Assembly (NCBI GenBank): GCA_045110515.1
Contig: JBGCGD010000040.1
Span: 1 to 64,000, forward strand
DNA from: Granulosicoccus sp045110515
Lineage (GTDB): Bacteria > Pseudomonadota > Gammaproteobacteria > Granulosicoccales > Granulosicoccaceae
Direction: 5' to 3'
Length of the DNA stretch: 64,000 nt
The first letter of the stretch is position 1. Each line of letters opens with the position of its first letter. Positions 46,988 to 55,713 of this stretch are shown here, in pieces. Under the pieces are notes generated by a model, which saw only the letters and a list, made by a program, of their open reading frames with translations, did no database searches and was not told the DNA's origin. The translations under genes and the position numbers were made by a program.

Positions 46988-47021
46988 CTAACAAAACAAA
47001 CAGCTGGCAATCAAAGCCAGC
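46988..47021 (-). terminator. Possible terminator after flgN
   Basis: On the minus strand a 6-bp stem GCTGGC/GCCAGC (47016-47021 with 47003-47008, 7-nt loop) is followed by TGTTTGTTTTGTT. It starts 13 bp after the flgN stop codon and would separate the flgAN transcript from the giant gene. The T-tract is broken by Gs, so strength is moderate. Confidence 0.5.
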
Positions 47022-47033
47022 ACGATGTCTATC

Positions 47034-47453
47034 TCAAACAACTCCCAGGTTTCTCTTCTCTCGACTGACAGTTACTTGGCCGTAGGCCCCGTATAAGGGG
47101 ACATCATCCAGCTTTAACAACGAACGCAGCAGCTCAATGCTATTTTGGGTATGTTTCAATTCAACAGTTGCAAGTGTTCGATTAACTCTATTAATAGAGT
47201 GGCACTCAGCAAGTTGTTGTTTCAGGCGTTCAACCTCAGGAATTAGCGGGGAACGCCTGAGTAACTGACTTATAAACTCGTTACTCTCTTGAAGACGATT
47301 CAATAACTCGCTTTTCTCACTGCTCAGGCGAGATAGATTTTCCAGATCCCGCTTTTTCATGGCAGCGGTTTCGCGTTGCATCACTGATATCAATTTTAAA
47401 GTCAGTGCATCTAATTCTTGAATGAGCTGCCGTTCTGAATTATCAATGTTCAT
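47034..47453 (-). CDS. flgN: Flagellar export chaperone FlgN
   Basis: 139 aa, all helical, with the typical FlgN end (LYGAYGQV at about residues 119-126). FlgN binds the hook-filament junction proteins FlgK and FlgL in the cytoplasm and brings them to the export gate. It follows flgA by 27 bp on the same strand, opposite to the flgB operon that encodes its clients. In many relatives the anti-sigma factor gene flgM lies between flgA and flgN; here there is no room for it. Assignment rests on length, helical pattern, the YG motif and context. Confidence 0.85.
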   Translation of the reverse strand: MNIDNSERQLIQELDALTLKLISVMQRETAAMKKRDLENLSRLSSEKSELLNRLQESNEFISQLLRRSPLIPEVERLKQQLAECHSINRVNRTLATVELKHTQNSIELLRSLLKLDDVPLYGAYGQVTVSREKRNLGVV

Positions 47454-47480
47454 AGTATTTCTCTACAATAAAGGTTTGAA

Positions 47481-48212
47481 CTACTGCATCAACGCTACAA
47501 GGCCACGATCGATGACCACAGCATCAATCGTCTTACCCGAGGATGTGTTTTTAACTTGGACAAATCCGCCTTTAGCACCGTCAGACAACGCAACACCTTT
47601 CGTCTGTAGTTGCAGCCCTGCAGTTTTATAGGTAATTAAAACCGCCTCACCTTTACTGATCACTGTTGCCGGAACTAACATTGATTCGGTTAGCACAGAC
47701 CCCGATCGAACTCTTTGGGAAAACTCAAATCCCAACCATGGCTCTAAGCCAATAACAGGATCCACGACATTTCGATAGGTGGAGCTGTTATCACCTACCG
47801 TGACAATTTCCTGAACAATCAGTGAACGATCAAGAATCTCGCCACGCTTAACCCCTTTTGCAAGAACCCAAACGCTACCCTCAAGAGTGGCTGTTGCCTG
47901 AACATGGATCCGCCAGGGGTTAGGATGGGAACACACAACCTGTACAGTTACGCGCCCAAGCTTTCTGCTACCAGGCGACCAGTAGGTTTCCAAATCACCT
48001 TCACAAGCTTTAAGCCTCAAACGAGTGTCTAAGGAATTAACCTGTACTTTTATGCCTTCTGCACCATTCTGCTCTTGCGTAACAAAATCCTTAACTACAA
48101 GCTCTATTTCATCTAGAGGTTGGATATTGGTTTTTTGCGTTGCAAATAGGGGCGGCGCGATGAGCAATAAGCAAACACAGGCAATATAGTTACGTATTTT
48201 GAGCTTATTCAT
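47481..48212 (-). CDS. flgA: Flagellar P-ring assembly chaperone FlgA
   Basis: 243 aa with an N-terminal signal peptide (hydrophobic IACVCLLLIAPPLFA, cleavage near residue 24). The C-terminal half has the SAF/FlgA pattern: VWVLAKGVKRGEILDRSLI, then GLEPWLGFEFSQRVRSGSVLTESML and AGLQLQTKGVALSDGAKGGFVQVKN and ending DAVVIDRGLVAL. FlgA helps FlgI form the P-ring in the periplasm. First gene of the flgA-flgN pair; divergent from the lipoprotein gene that precedes flgB. Confidence 0.93.
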   Translation of the reverse strand: MNKLKIRNYIACVCLLLIAPPLFATQKTNIQPLDEIELVVKDFVTQEQNGAEGIKVQVNSLDTRLRLKACEGDLETYWSPGSRKLGRVTVQVVCSHPNPWRIHVQATATLEGSVWVLAKGVKRGEILDRSLIVQEIVTVGDNSSTYRNVVDPVIGLEPWLGFEFSQRVRSGSVLTESMLVPATVISKGEAVLITYKTAGLQLQTKGVALSDGAKGGFVQVKNTSSGKTIDAVVIDRGLVALMQ

Positions 48213-48352
48213 ACAGGAGAGCAGCGCAAGCTTTACACCATCTCCGAAGACTTAAGCGAATAGTTAGTTGGCTAACCGTAACATGAGTGTTGGCTACTTC
48301 ACCTTTTAAAAAAAAGGACGACAACTTCCTTTATTTCATCAAGGAAAGCCAC
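48213..48352. other. Divergent promoter region, flgA / lipoprotein gene
   Basis: 140 bp between two divergent starts. It contains a small inverted repeat, GTTAG-TTGG-CTAAC (48263-48276), and a run of eleven As ending in AAGGA. No convincing sigma-70, sigma-28 or sigma-54 box was found on either strand. Confidence 0.35.
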
Positions 48353-49402
48353 GTGTACTGTTCACGCATTAAAGGACTTATTGTCATTGCAAGTTGCCTA
48401 GCTTTAGGGGCATGCACAGAGACAATTATCAGAGAAGTAACCCCTGGAAACACAACAAATTCGACCACCGATACTCTAGGTGTCGGCGCTAATATGGTGG
48501 CGGCAGGCACCTCAACAACCACTACAGCTAGCCCTCTGGAGAACTCCAATTTACAATTGCGGGATCCAAGTGACGACACTGTCGTCGGGTCACCAGGGAA
48601 TACCGTCGACTGCAACGATTCACTGCCGTGCCGCTGGGTAAGCGCCGACAACCAGTTTTCGTTAACGATTACCAGTGCAGACAACACTGCTACCCGATCA
48701 CGTTTGTCCCTGAACTATTTTGTTACCACAGCCCACGACTCTACTATCGCAGTGTCGAGAACGTCTGAGGCCATCGATAACATGTCCAATGCCCTGCATG
48801 TTGAAGATCAGAGTTTGGGACAGGGTAACGGAGGCTCTCCACAAGGTATTCTTGCAGCGGATAAGCTTGTCGGCACGGTTAATTTTGATGGGAGCGCTAC
48901 AGGGGACTCCATTTCGCAATGGTCTATTGCGTTGCTTGACTCGGGAGCCATAAGGATACCTGCCTTCTCAGGAATTCCAGTAGGGCCAATAACAACGGCA
49001 CAGGCCGACTGTCGTTACACGCTACCTTGTATATGGACCGCCCCTGATAATGACGTTGCAATTACCTTGAACTCGGTGGGAGGAATTTCCACAAACGGTC
49101 GTGTAAGCACAGATTTCTCAGTGGAAACATCAGCTCTTGTCACTATCGCAGTTGATGAAGGCTCGTACGCCATTGGAGCAGATGGGACCGATTTTGTCGG
49201 GCGAACACTCTCATTGGGCACAATGACTGACTACAAAAAAGTTACAAGAAACTCCATACCGAACACGCCCAATTTCGGCTCTATCCACTTTTTTCGTACA
49301 AGCACAACACCTACCCATTTATTGTTAATGGAACTAAAGATTTATCAGGACGATCCTGTTCCCAGGTGGAACCCCCAATTCATAAACGTCCCAATCCTAT
49401 AG
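48353..49402 (+). CDS. Predicted outer-membrane lipoprotein with two Cys-pair repeats, unknown family
   Basis: 349 aa from a GTG at 48353, which has the ribosome site AAGGAA 6 nt upstream; the ATG at 48287 adds 22 charged residues before the signal and is less likely. The signal is IKGLIVIASCLALGAC, with lipobox LGAC and acylated Cys21, then Thr-Glu, which favours the outer membrane. A Thr/Ser-rich linker follows. Two related halves (about 86-157 and 219-288) each open with DCxxxLPCxW (Cys87/93 and Cys220/226), followed by beta strands and ending in LSLG. The paired Cys may form disulfides in the periplasm. I do not recognise the family. It stands 108 bp before flgB and may be expressed with the flagellar genes or with the secretion locus. 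Confidence 0.75.
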   Translation: MYCSRIKGLIVIASCLALGACTETIIREVTPGNTTNSTTDTLGVGANMVAAGTSTTTTASPLENSNLQLRDPSDDTVVGSPGNTVDCNDSLPCRWVSADNQFSLTITSADNTATRSRLSLNYFVTTAHDSTIAVSRTSEAIDNMSNALHVEDQSLGQGNGGSPQGILAADKLVGTVNFDGSATGDSISQWSIALLDSGAIRIPAFSGIPVGPITTAQADCRYTLPCIWTAPDNDVAITLNSVGGISTNGRVSTDFSVETSALVTIAVDEGSYAIGADGTDFVGRTLSLGTMTDYKKVTRNSIPNTPNFGSIHFFRTSTTPTHLLLMELKIYQDDPVPRWNPQFINVPIL

Positions 49403-49446
49403 TGTCGACCAACCACGCCTAGTAACAGTAACGGCGTCACAAACCC

Positions 49447-49473
49447 TAACTAATTCTTCGTATGAGCCGAAAA
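49447..49473 (+). promoter_or_regulatory. Candidate sigma-28 (FliA) promoter before flgB
   Basis: TAAC, 15 bp, GCCGAAAA, compared with the consensus TAAA-N15-GCCGATAA: one mismatch in each element and exact spacing. It lies 37 bp before the flgB start. Rod genes usually belong to an earlier class, so FliA control would be unusual; the match may also be chance. Confidence 0.45.
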
Positions 49474-49510
49474 CGCTCTAAAGGTTAAAGAAAAAAAGGA
49501 CTCCGACCAA

Positions 49511-49927
49511 ATGATTGATGATTTTTTATCCGTACACGCAGACTCTCTCAGACTGCGATCAAGGCGCACAGAAGTGTTAGCTAGCAATATTGCTAACGCA
49601 GATACTCCTAACTATAAAGCGAAAGACTTGGTGTTCGCAGAAGTGCTGCAGGAGACAAAACTGCCCAATTCATCCAAAGGATCGCAACTGGAACTTACAA
49701 ACAGTTTACACACTACAAACTCCAGGCATATACGAACAAGATCAACTGGCGGATTTGATGCTCAGATCATGTACAGACAACCCGAACAAGCTTCTTTAGA
49801 TGGCAATACTGTAGATAAGGATCTTGAACAGGCTAGATTCGCTCAAAACACAATTCGCTATCAAGCAAGTTTGGAATTTATCAATTCCCGAGTTAGCGGT
49901 TTGATGCGTACATTGAGGAGCGAATAA
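49511..49927 (+). CDS. flgB: Flagellar proximal rod protein FlgB
   Basis: 138 aa. The N-terminal ASNIANADTPNYKAKD motif (residues 24-39) is the conserved rod/hook signature, and the ending RYQASLEFINSRVSGLMRTLRSE is typical of FlgB. It forms part of the proximal rod that crosses the periplasm, exported by the flagellar type III apparatus without a cleaved signal. First gene of a tight plus-strand operon; flgC follows after 2 bp. Length and motifs are normal. Confidence 0.97.
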   Translation: MIDDFLSVHADSLRLRSRRTEVLASNIANADTPNYKAKDLVFAEVLQETKLPNSSKGSQLELTNSLHTTNSRHIRTRSTGGFDAQIMYRQPEQASLDGNTVDKDLEQARFAQNTIRYQASLEFINSRVSGLMRTLRSE

Positions 49928-49929
49928 CA

Positions 49930-50325
49930 ATGTCACTAAGTATCTTTGATATCGCAGGCAGTGCAATGCGAGCACAAAACCTAAGGCTGAACACCACAGC
50001 AAGTAATCTGGCAAACGTGAATACCGTTACCGGCTCTGCAGAAGAGGCTTATCGCTCAAGACAGCCGGTTTTCGCTGCTGTACTCAATGGACAAATCGGT
50101 GGAGTGGAATCACGAGGTGTTGTCGAATCTAACAGGCAGCCGGAGATGAGATACGAACCAGGACATCCCTTGGCAAACGAAGAGGGCTATATTTTCGGTT
50201 CGAACGTGGATAGCGTAGAAGAGATGGCTAACATGATGTCCGCTACGCGAAGCTATCAAAGCAACGTAGACATGCTCTCTACCGTTAGACAGCTCATGCT
50301 CCAGACGTTAAAGATGGGAGAGTAA
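49930..50325 (+). CDS. flgC: Flagellar proximal rod protein FlgC
   Basis: 131 aa. N-terminal ASNLANVNTVTG motif and C-terminal VEEMANMMSATRSYQSNVDM identify FlgC. The middle part, GHPLANEEGYIFGSNVD, is also typical (usually HPxADxxGYV). A rod subunit exported by the flagellar machine. It follows flgB by 2 bp and precedes flgD by 3 bp, so translational coupling is likely. Confidence 0.97.
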   Translation: MSLSIFDIAGSAMRAQNLRLNTTASNLANVNTVTGSAEEAYRSRQPVFAAVLNGQIGGVESRGVVESNRQPEMRYEPGHPLANEEGYIFGSNVDSVEEMANMMSATRSYQSNVDMLSTVRQLMLQTLKMGE

Positions 50326-50328
50326 TAG

Positions 50329-51015
50329 ATGAGCACAGCGATACCTTCAGCCCTTAGCGAACAATATACGCTGAACACGGCTAAAGAGAATAATTTTGAA
50401 AAAGATCTTGGACAAGATGAATTTCTAAAACTCATGATGGCTCAACTGGAGCACCAGGACCCTATGAAGCCTATGGACAATGGGGAATTCCTAGGGCAAA
50501 TGGCACAGTTCAGCACCGTTACCGGCATAGAGGAAATGCAAACCTCTATAGACAACCTCACGAATACATTTGTGACAAGTCAAACACTTGAAAGCACACA
50601 ACTCGTTGGACAAGAAGTGCTGATTGAGAACAGCTCAATGAATTTAGGTGAAACAGGTTCTGCCGGAGGCTCCTTTGAAATTTCATCTGCCTCAGGTGAA
50701 GTCAATCTGGATATCAGCGATAGTGCTGGAAACGTTATCAGGCAAATTTCTATGGGTGAGTTTGCATCCGGACGCCACAACTTCTCTTGGGATGGACTCA
50801 ACTCTACGGGTACAAGAGCACCGCAAGGAAACTACACAGCTAGCATTTCAGCCAGACAAGGCGAAGGGTTCGTGTCAGCCGTTGTCCTAACGCCCAGAGT
50901 CATCGATTCTGTTGAATTTGGAAGCGCAAGCGAGACTTCGTTGAATACGACACAAGGTGAGTCTATTTCCATGGCAGAAATAAGACAAATTAGACAAGCA
51001 GTGAGTTCAAATTAA
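50329..51015 (+). CDS. flgD: Flagellar hook capping protein FlgD
   Basis: 228 aa. The N-terminal half has the conserved DEFLKLMMAQLEHQDPMKPMDNGEF-like segment (residues about 31-54, split here by position) and AQFSTVTGIEEM; the C-terminal half has a FlgD Ig-like domain with FASGRHNFSWDGLNSTG and PQGNYTASISA. FlgD forms the temporary cap that guides hook polymerisation by FlgE, the next gene. Normal length. Confidence 0.96.
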   Translation: MSTAIPSALSEQYTLNTAKENNFEKDLGQDEFLKLMMAQLEHQDPMKPMDNGEFLGQMAQFSTVTGIEEMQTSIDNLTNTFVTSQTLESTQLVGQEVLIENSSMNLGETGSAGGSFEISSASGEVNLDISDSAGNVIRQISMGEFASGRHNFSWDGLNSTGTRAPQGNYTASISARQGEGFVSAVVLTPRVIDSVEFGSASETSLNTTQGESISMAEIRQIRQAVSSN

Positions 51016-51051
51016 AATTCTAATGATCAACAGATCTGTAAAGGTAGAAAA

Positions 51052-52275
51052 ATGACTTTCGAAATCGCATTAACTGGAATAAACGCAGCTTCGGTTGAGT
51101 TGAATTCCATATCGAACAATATCGCAAACAATGCAACTACCGGTTTCAAGCGATCAAGTATTGAATTCGCTGATGTCTATGCAACAAGTGCTTTCGGCGC
51201 TGCAAATCCAGCTACCGGTCAAGGTGTAAGGGTTTCGAATATTCGCCAAGAGTTTTTACAGGGTGATTTAAGTTTCACAACACGAAACCTCGACTTAGCG
51301 GTAGAAGGCCAAGGAATGTTCCGATTAGAAAACGGAGGCAGCGCTATATATACACGGGCAGGCAACTTCGGACTTGATCGTGAAGGCTACATAGTTAATA
51401 ACAAAGATCAAAAGTTGACAGGCTATGGCGTTGATGGAGATGGTGAAATCACACCGATCCAACAAACCTTAAGAATTGATTACGCGGATATACAACCTCA
51501 CGTTACTTCTAGCGTTGAGCTACAGATGAATCTTGACATCAAAGCGGATGTACTCCCCCCGTTTAATATTAATGATGGCGGAACGTTTAATTTCTCTACA
51601 TCGGTTTCAATTTACGATTCTCTTGGCGCTTCACAAGTAGCAAACGTCTACTTTAGAAAGGATGCACCCAACACTTGGACGGCCTTTACTGCAGTTGACG
51701 GCGTGGAAATCAGCCAAGTGGGCGGTGACGAAATTAGTTTCGACTCCTCCGGCCAGGTAATTGGAGTTAATGGCACAACGGATACCACATTCGCAACCAA
51801 TACCTTTAACCCAGCTTCAGGCGCTAACCCTATGGGTTTCACCATCGACGTGAGCGAAATTTCACAATTCGACAATGCATTTGGCGTTAATAAGATCACC
51901 CAGGACGGTTTTTCTGCTGGAAGACTTGAGGACTTCGACATTGACCCAACGGGCGTGTTGTTTGGAAGGTTTTCTAATGGGCAATCCAAAATAATGGGAC
52001 AAGTCACCTTGACTAGTTTCCCAAATCAACCAGGTCTCAATCAAGTCGGTGACACGAGTTGGGCAGAGTCTTATGACTCTGGTCAACCAGCAACAGGGGT
52101 TCCCAATAGCGCCAGCTTAGGTAGCTTGCAATCTGGAGCTCTAGAGGGTTCGAACGTAGACCTAACTTCTGAACTAGTGGCCATGATCGGAGCACAAAGG
52201 AGTTTTCAAGCCAATGCACAGGTCATTAGTACCGGTGACACAATTACCCAAACAGTGATTAACATCAGGCGATAA
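51052..52275 (+). CDS. flgE: Flagellar hook protein FlgE
   Basis: 407 aa. It starts with the rod/hook signature ISNNIANNATTGFKRS (residues 21-36) and ends NVDLTSELVAMIGAQRSFQANAQVISTGD-type sequence, both diagnostic when split over the D0 helices. The centre (about 90-340) holds the variable hook domains. FlgE builds the flexible hook outside the cell. A ribosome site AAGG lies before the ATG; flgF follows 14 bp later. Confidence 0.96.
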   Translation: MTFEIALTGINAASVELNSISNNIANNATTGFKRSSIEFADVYATSAFGAANPATGQGVRVSNIRQEFLQGDLSFTTRNLDLAVEGQGMFRLENGGSAIYTRAGNFGLDREGYIVNNKDQKLTGYGVDGDGEITPIQQTLRIDYADIQPHVTSSVELQMNLDIKADVLPPFNINDGGTFNFSTSVSIYDSLGASQVANVYFRKDAPNTWTAFTAVDGVEISQVGGDEISFDSSGQVIGVNGTTDTTFATNTFNPASGANPMGFTIDVSEISQFDNAFGVNKITQDGFSAGRLEDFDIDPTGVLFGRFSNGQSKIMGQVTLTSFPNQPGLNQVGDTSWAESYDSGQPATGVPNSASLGSLQSGALEGSNVDLTSELVAMIGAQRSFQANAQVISTGDTITQTVINIRR

Positions 52276-52289
52276 CCCGGTAATACCTT

Positions 52290-53027
52290 ATGGATAAGAT
52301 GATGTACGTAGCCATGTCAGCAGCTCGGCAGGTTATGATTAAACAAGGAACCAATAATCACAACCTAGCCAATATCAATACGACTGGGTTCAAGGCAGAC
52401 ATTGACAGTTTTAAGTCAATGCCTGTGTATGGACCCGGTCACCCGGGCCGGGTATACAGTGAAGATAGCCGGTCCGGAATTGATCATACTGAGGGGCAAC
52501 TCATCAGCACTGGCTCAGCACTTGACATTGCTGTTAACGGTGATGGATTCATTGCTGTACAAAACGAAGATGGCTCTGAAGCTTATACCCGAGATGGAAG
52601 CTTGCGAGTCACAGCACAAGGAATGCTTGTAACATCCGCCGGCCACCCAGTAATGGGTGAAGGTGGACCTATTACGTTGTCACCCTATGACGATTTACTA
52701 ATAGGTAGCGATGGAACGATAACAATTCATCCTTTAGGGCAAGCTGGAGGTGAACTTGCAGTGATTGACCGTATTAAATTGGTCAATCCGGAAAAAGACA
52801 CGGTAGAGCGGTCAAAAAACGGATTGTTCACAACAGCTAACGACGATGAACCGGCCGATGCAAGTGTCACTTTAGCAACTGAATCACTAGAGACGAGCAA
52901 CGTTAACTCTGTGGCTGCACTTGTAAACATGATTGACCTATCAAGACAGTTTGAAGCACAAGTGAAAATGATGAGCGCCGCTGAAGACAACGATGTTGCT
53001 GCAGCTCAACTTCTGAAAATGAGTTAG
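52290..53027 (+). CDS. flgF: Flagellar rod protein FlgF
   Basis: 245 aa, starting MDKMMYVAMSAARQVM, as FlgF usually does, with HNLANINTTGFKAD (residues 24-37) and the C-terminal SVAALVNMIDLSRQFEAQVK. It is a proximal/distal rod transition subunit. Distinguished from FlgG by its start and its length. An 81-bp gap separates it from flgG, the largest gap within the rod and hook genes. Confidence 0.95.
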   Translation: MDKMMYVAMSAARQVMIKQGTNNHNLANINTTGFKADIDSFKSMPVYGPGHPGRVYSEDSRSGIDHTEGQLISTGSALDIAVNGDGFIAVQNEDGSEAYTRDGSLRVTAQGMLVTSAGHPVMGEGGPITLSPYDDLLIGSDGTITIHPLGQAGGELAVIDRIKLVNPEKDTVERSKNGLFTTANDDEPADASVTLATESLETSNVNSVAALVNMIDLSRQFEAQVKMMSAAEDNDVAAAQLLKMS

Positions 53028-53108
53028 TCAACTTTGTAAAAAGTCTATACGGCGGGGAATTGACTTCCCACTTGACTGAAACGAACGATAACACGGAAAA
53101 ATCTGTAC

Positions 53109-53894
53109 ATGAACGGAGCACTTTGGACTGCAAAGACGGGGCTTGACGCACAGCAGACGCGCATGCAAGTCATTTCGAACAATCTTGCAAATACGAATAC
53201 AACCGGTTTCAAAAGAGACAGAGCCGTGTTTCAGGATCTGTTGTATCAAACGGTACGTCAGCCTGGCGCACAGTCTTCTCAAAACACTCAGCTTCCCTCA
53301 GGCTTAAGCACGGGTACGGGTGTAAGGGTTGTGTCTACAGAAAAACTTCACTCACAAGGCAATCTGTCTAAAACAGACGATCCAATGGATCTAGCGATCC
53401 AAGGTAGAGGTTTCTTTGAAGTGCTTACCCCGGATGGCAATGTTGCCTACACACGCGATGGATCATTCCAGGTCGACTCATCGGGTCAAATGGTAACAGC
53501 GACCGGCTACACCCTCCAACCAGGCATAACAATTCCGGAAAACTCTAGCGGTGTCACTATAGGGCAGGATGGCACTGTCAGTGTAATTCAGCCAGGTAGC
53601 GCATCTGCAAGTGTGATTGGAGTTATTAGCTTAAGTGACTTCATCAACCCTTCTGGATTACAAGCCAAAGGAGGAAACCTTTTTCAAGAAACGGCCGCTA
53701 GTGGTGCCCCGCTACAGGGAACGGCAGGCATTGGAGGGCTTGGCTCACTAATCCAGGGCTCAGTCGAGACATCCAACGTCAACATCGTAGAAGAACTTGT
53801 AAGCATGATTGAAACGCAGCGTGCCTACGAGATTAGCTCAAAAGCTATCTCTACTACTGATGGAATGCTGCAATACATCAACAATAACCTGTAG
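53109..53894 (+). CDS. flgG: Flagellar distal rod protein FlgG
   Basis: 261 aa, starting MNGALWTAKTGLDAQQTRM, with SNNLANTNTTGFKRDRAVFQ (residues 20-39) and ending VEELVSMIETQRAYEISSKA followed by YINNNL. Length 261 is close to the fixed FlgG size that sets the distal rod. The flgH start codon follows the stop directly with no gap. Confidence 0.97.
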   Translation: MNGALWTAKTGLDAQQTRMQVISNNLANTNTTGFKRDRAVFQDLLYQTVRQPGAQSSQNTQLPSGLSTGTGVRVVSTEKLHSQGNLSKTDDPMDLAIQGRGFFEVLTPDGNVAYTRDGSFQVDSSGQMVTATGYTLQPGITIPENSSGVTIGQDGTVSVIQPGSASASVIGVISLSDFINPSGLQAKGGNLFQETAASGAPLQGTAGIGGLGSLIQGSVETSNVNIVEELVSMIETQRAYEISSKAISTTDGMLQYINNNL

Positions 53895-54572
53895 ATGATT
53901 AAGATGCGCACCTTGCTGATACTTTCTCCCCTTCTGCTCAGTGCTACGGCTTGTTCGACAGTGCCTACAGTAGAACCTGATTTCACGCCTGCTGAGCCGA
54001 GTATCGTGATCACAGATGATCGTCAAAATGGATCGATCTATAAAGTCACGAATAACAGATTCTTCTTCGAAGATATCCGAGCAAGGCGCGTAGGTGATGT
54101 GATAAACGTCATTCTCGACGAACGTACAGATGCCACAAAATCAGCTAGCACTAACGCAAATCGAGGAACCTCGATTGGAATTCCAAGCCCTACCCTCTTT
54201 GGAGGATCGTTAACTGCAAAAGGTAGAGATCTTCTATCTAATGATATTTCGGCCAGTACCGACTTTGCGGGAACCGCAGATAGCAGTCAAAGTAATCGCT
54301 TAAACGGAAGCGTTGCCGTAGTAGTAGACCGAGTACTCCCCAACGGCAACCTATGGATTAGAGGCCAAAAGAACTTAACCCTCAACCAAGGAAGCGAAGT
54401 GGTGCGAGTCTCCGGGTTGATTCGATCGGTTGATATAACACCGGAGAATACAATTCAGTCTAACCAAATCGCTGACGCTAGCATAACTTATGGTGGTACT
54501 GGATTACTTGCCGACAGTAATCGAGCAGGCTGGATGACTCGTCTGTTTACCAGCAATCTCTGGCCTTTCTAA
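53895..54572 (+). CDS. flgH: Flagellar L-ring lipoprotein FlgH
   Basis: 225 aa. A lipoprotein signal, LLILSPLLLSATACST, places the acylated Cys near residue 20. FlgH motifs include ARRVGDVINVILDERTDATKSAST and a C-terminal GLIRSVDITPENTIQSNQIADASI-type stretch and GWMTRLF at the end. FlgH forms the L-ring in the outer membrane around the distal rod. The ATG follows the flgG stop directly; a second Met at residue 4 is an alternative start. Confidence 0.96.
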   Translation: MIKMRTLLILSPLLLSATACSTVPTVEPDFTPAEPSIVITDDRQNGSIYKVTNNRFFFEDIRARRVGDVINVILDERTDATKSASTNANRGTSIGIPSPTLFGGSLTAKGRDLLSNDISASTDFAGTADSSQSNRLNGSVAVVVDRVLPNGNLWIRGQKNLTLNQGSEVVRVSGLIRSVDITPENTIQSNQIADASITYGGTGLLADSNRAGWMTRLFTSNLWPF

Positions 54573-54582
54573 GTTGACTCAC

Positions 54583-55713
54583 ATGAAACTCTATCAAAGT
54601 GCGATATCGTCAACTTTATACTTGCTGATATGTATTTTTTTCGCTCTAGGATCAACATCCGCAGCGCATGCAGAGCGAATAAAAGATCTTGCAAGTATTG
54701 AAGGTGTTCGTGACAATCCCCTGCTTGGCTACGGACTGGTTGTAGGCTTAGACGGGACCGGTGATTCAACCTCAAGCGTAACGTTTACTGAACAAAGCTT
54801 GCGTAGCATGCTTACACAGTACGGAGTTACTGTGCCGCCTTCTATAAAGCTACAACCTAAGAACGTTGCCGCCGTATCTATTCACGCTGTATTACCACCA
54901 TTCGCCAAGCCTGGGCAAAAAATAGACGTGACCGCCTCCTCGTTAGGCAATTCGAAGTCACTAAGGGGTGGAACTCTACTCATGTCCCCACTTCGAGGAG
55001 CCGATGGGCAGGTATACGCAATCGCACAAGGCAACCTTGCTGTCGGCGGCTTAGGTATCTCTGGTGCGGACGGTTCGTCACTCGCGATCAACGTTCCCAG
55101 TGTGGGCAGGATTCCAAATGGGGCGACCGTTGAAAGAGCGGTTCCAAACCCTTTCGCGAACGGCCAGGAAATCGTGTTTAATTTACATCAGCCTGATTTC
55201 ACCACAGCAAGACGCGTTGTCGATGCTATCAATCTAGCTTTAGGCTCTGTTGATGCCAAGGCTATTGATGCAGTATCCATCTCGGTCCAAGCACCAACCG
55301 ACGCATCAAAACGAGTTGCTTTCGTCGGATACTTAGAAGAAATTGACGTAAAACCCGGTGAAGGTGCCGGTAAAATTATCGTTAATTCTCGAACTGGCAC
55401 CATTGTTATTGGAAATCACGTGACGGTGGGACCCGCTGCTGTCACTCACGGGAGCCTAACAGTAACCATAAAAGAAAATACAAGCATCAGCCAACCAGCA
55501 CCCTTATCTAACGGTGTCACTGCCGCTCAACAGGACTCCAACATTTTGGTAGAAGAGGAAGCAAACCGAATGTTCGAACTTAATCGTGGGACAACCCTGT
55601 CGGAGATAGTTCAAGCAATCAATGGTGTTGGCGCTGCCCCCGGAGATTTAGTTGCTATCCTAGAAGCCTTGAAACAGGCTGGCGCTCTTCGCGCACAGTT
55701 AATCGTTATCTAA
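54583..55713 (+). CDS. flgI: Flagellar P-ring protein FlgI
   Basis: 376 aa from the ATG at 54583; an in-frame TTG at 54574 would add three residues but has no better ribosome site. Signal peptide cleaved near AAHA/ERIKDL, then the very conserved ERIKDLASIEGVRDNPLLGY and GLVVGLDGTGD. FlgI polymerises into the P-ring around the rod in the periplasm, with help from FlgA (encoded at 47481-48212). Its stop overlaps the flgJ start by one base (TAATG). Confidence 0.95.
   Translation: MKLYQSAISSTLYLLICIFFALGSTSAAHAERIKDLASIEGVRDNPLLGYGLVVGLDGTGDSTSSVTFTEQSLRSMLTQYGVTVPPSIKLQPKNVAAVSIHAVLPPFAKPGQKIDVTASSLGNSKSLRGGTLLMSPLRGADGQVYAIAQGNLAVGGLGISGADGSSLAINVPSVGRIPNGATVERAVPNPFANGQEIVFNLHQPDFTTARRVVDAINLALGSVDAKAIDAVSISVQAPTDASKRVAFVGYLEEIDVKPGEGAGKIIVNSRTGTIVIGNHVTVGPAAVTHGSLTVTIKENTSISQPAPLSNGVTAAQQDSNILVEEEANRMFELNRGTTLSEIVQAINGVGAAPGDLVAILEALKQAGALRAQLIVI

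Noticed and set aside
48287..48352. ATG at 48287 as start of the lipoprotein
   Set aside because: It puts 22 charged or aromatic residues before the lipoprotein signal; the GTG at 48353 has a good ribosome site and gives a normal signal.
54574..54582. TTG start for flgI
   Set aside because: The ATG three codons later gives the standard signal peptide; the TTG has no better ribosome site.
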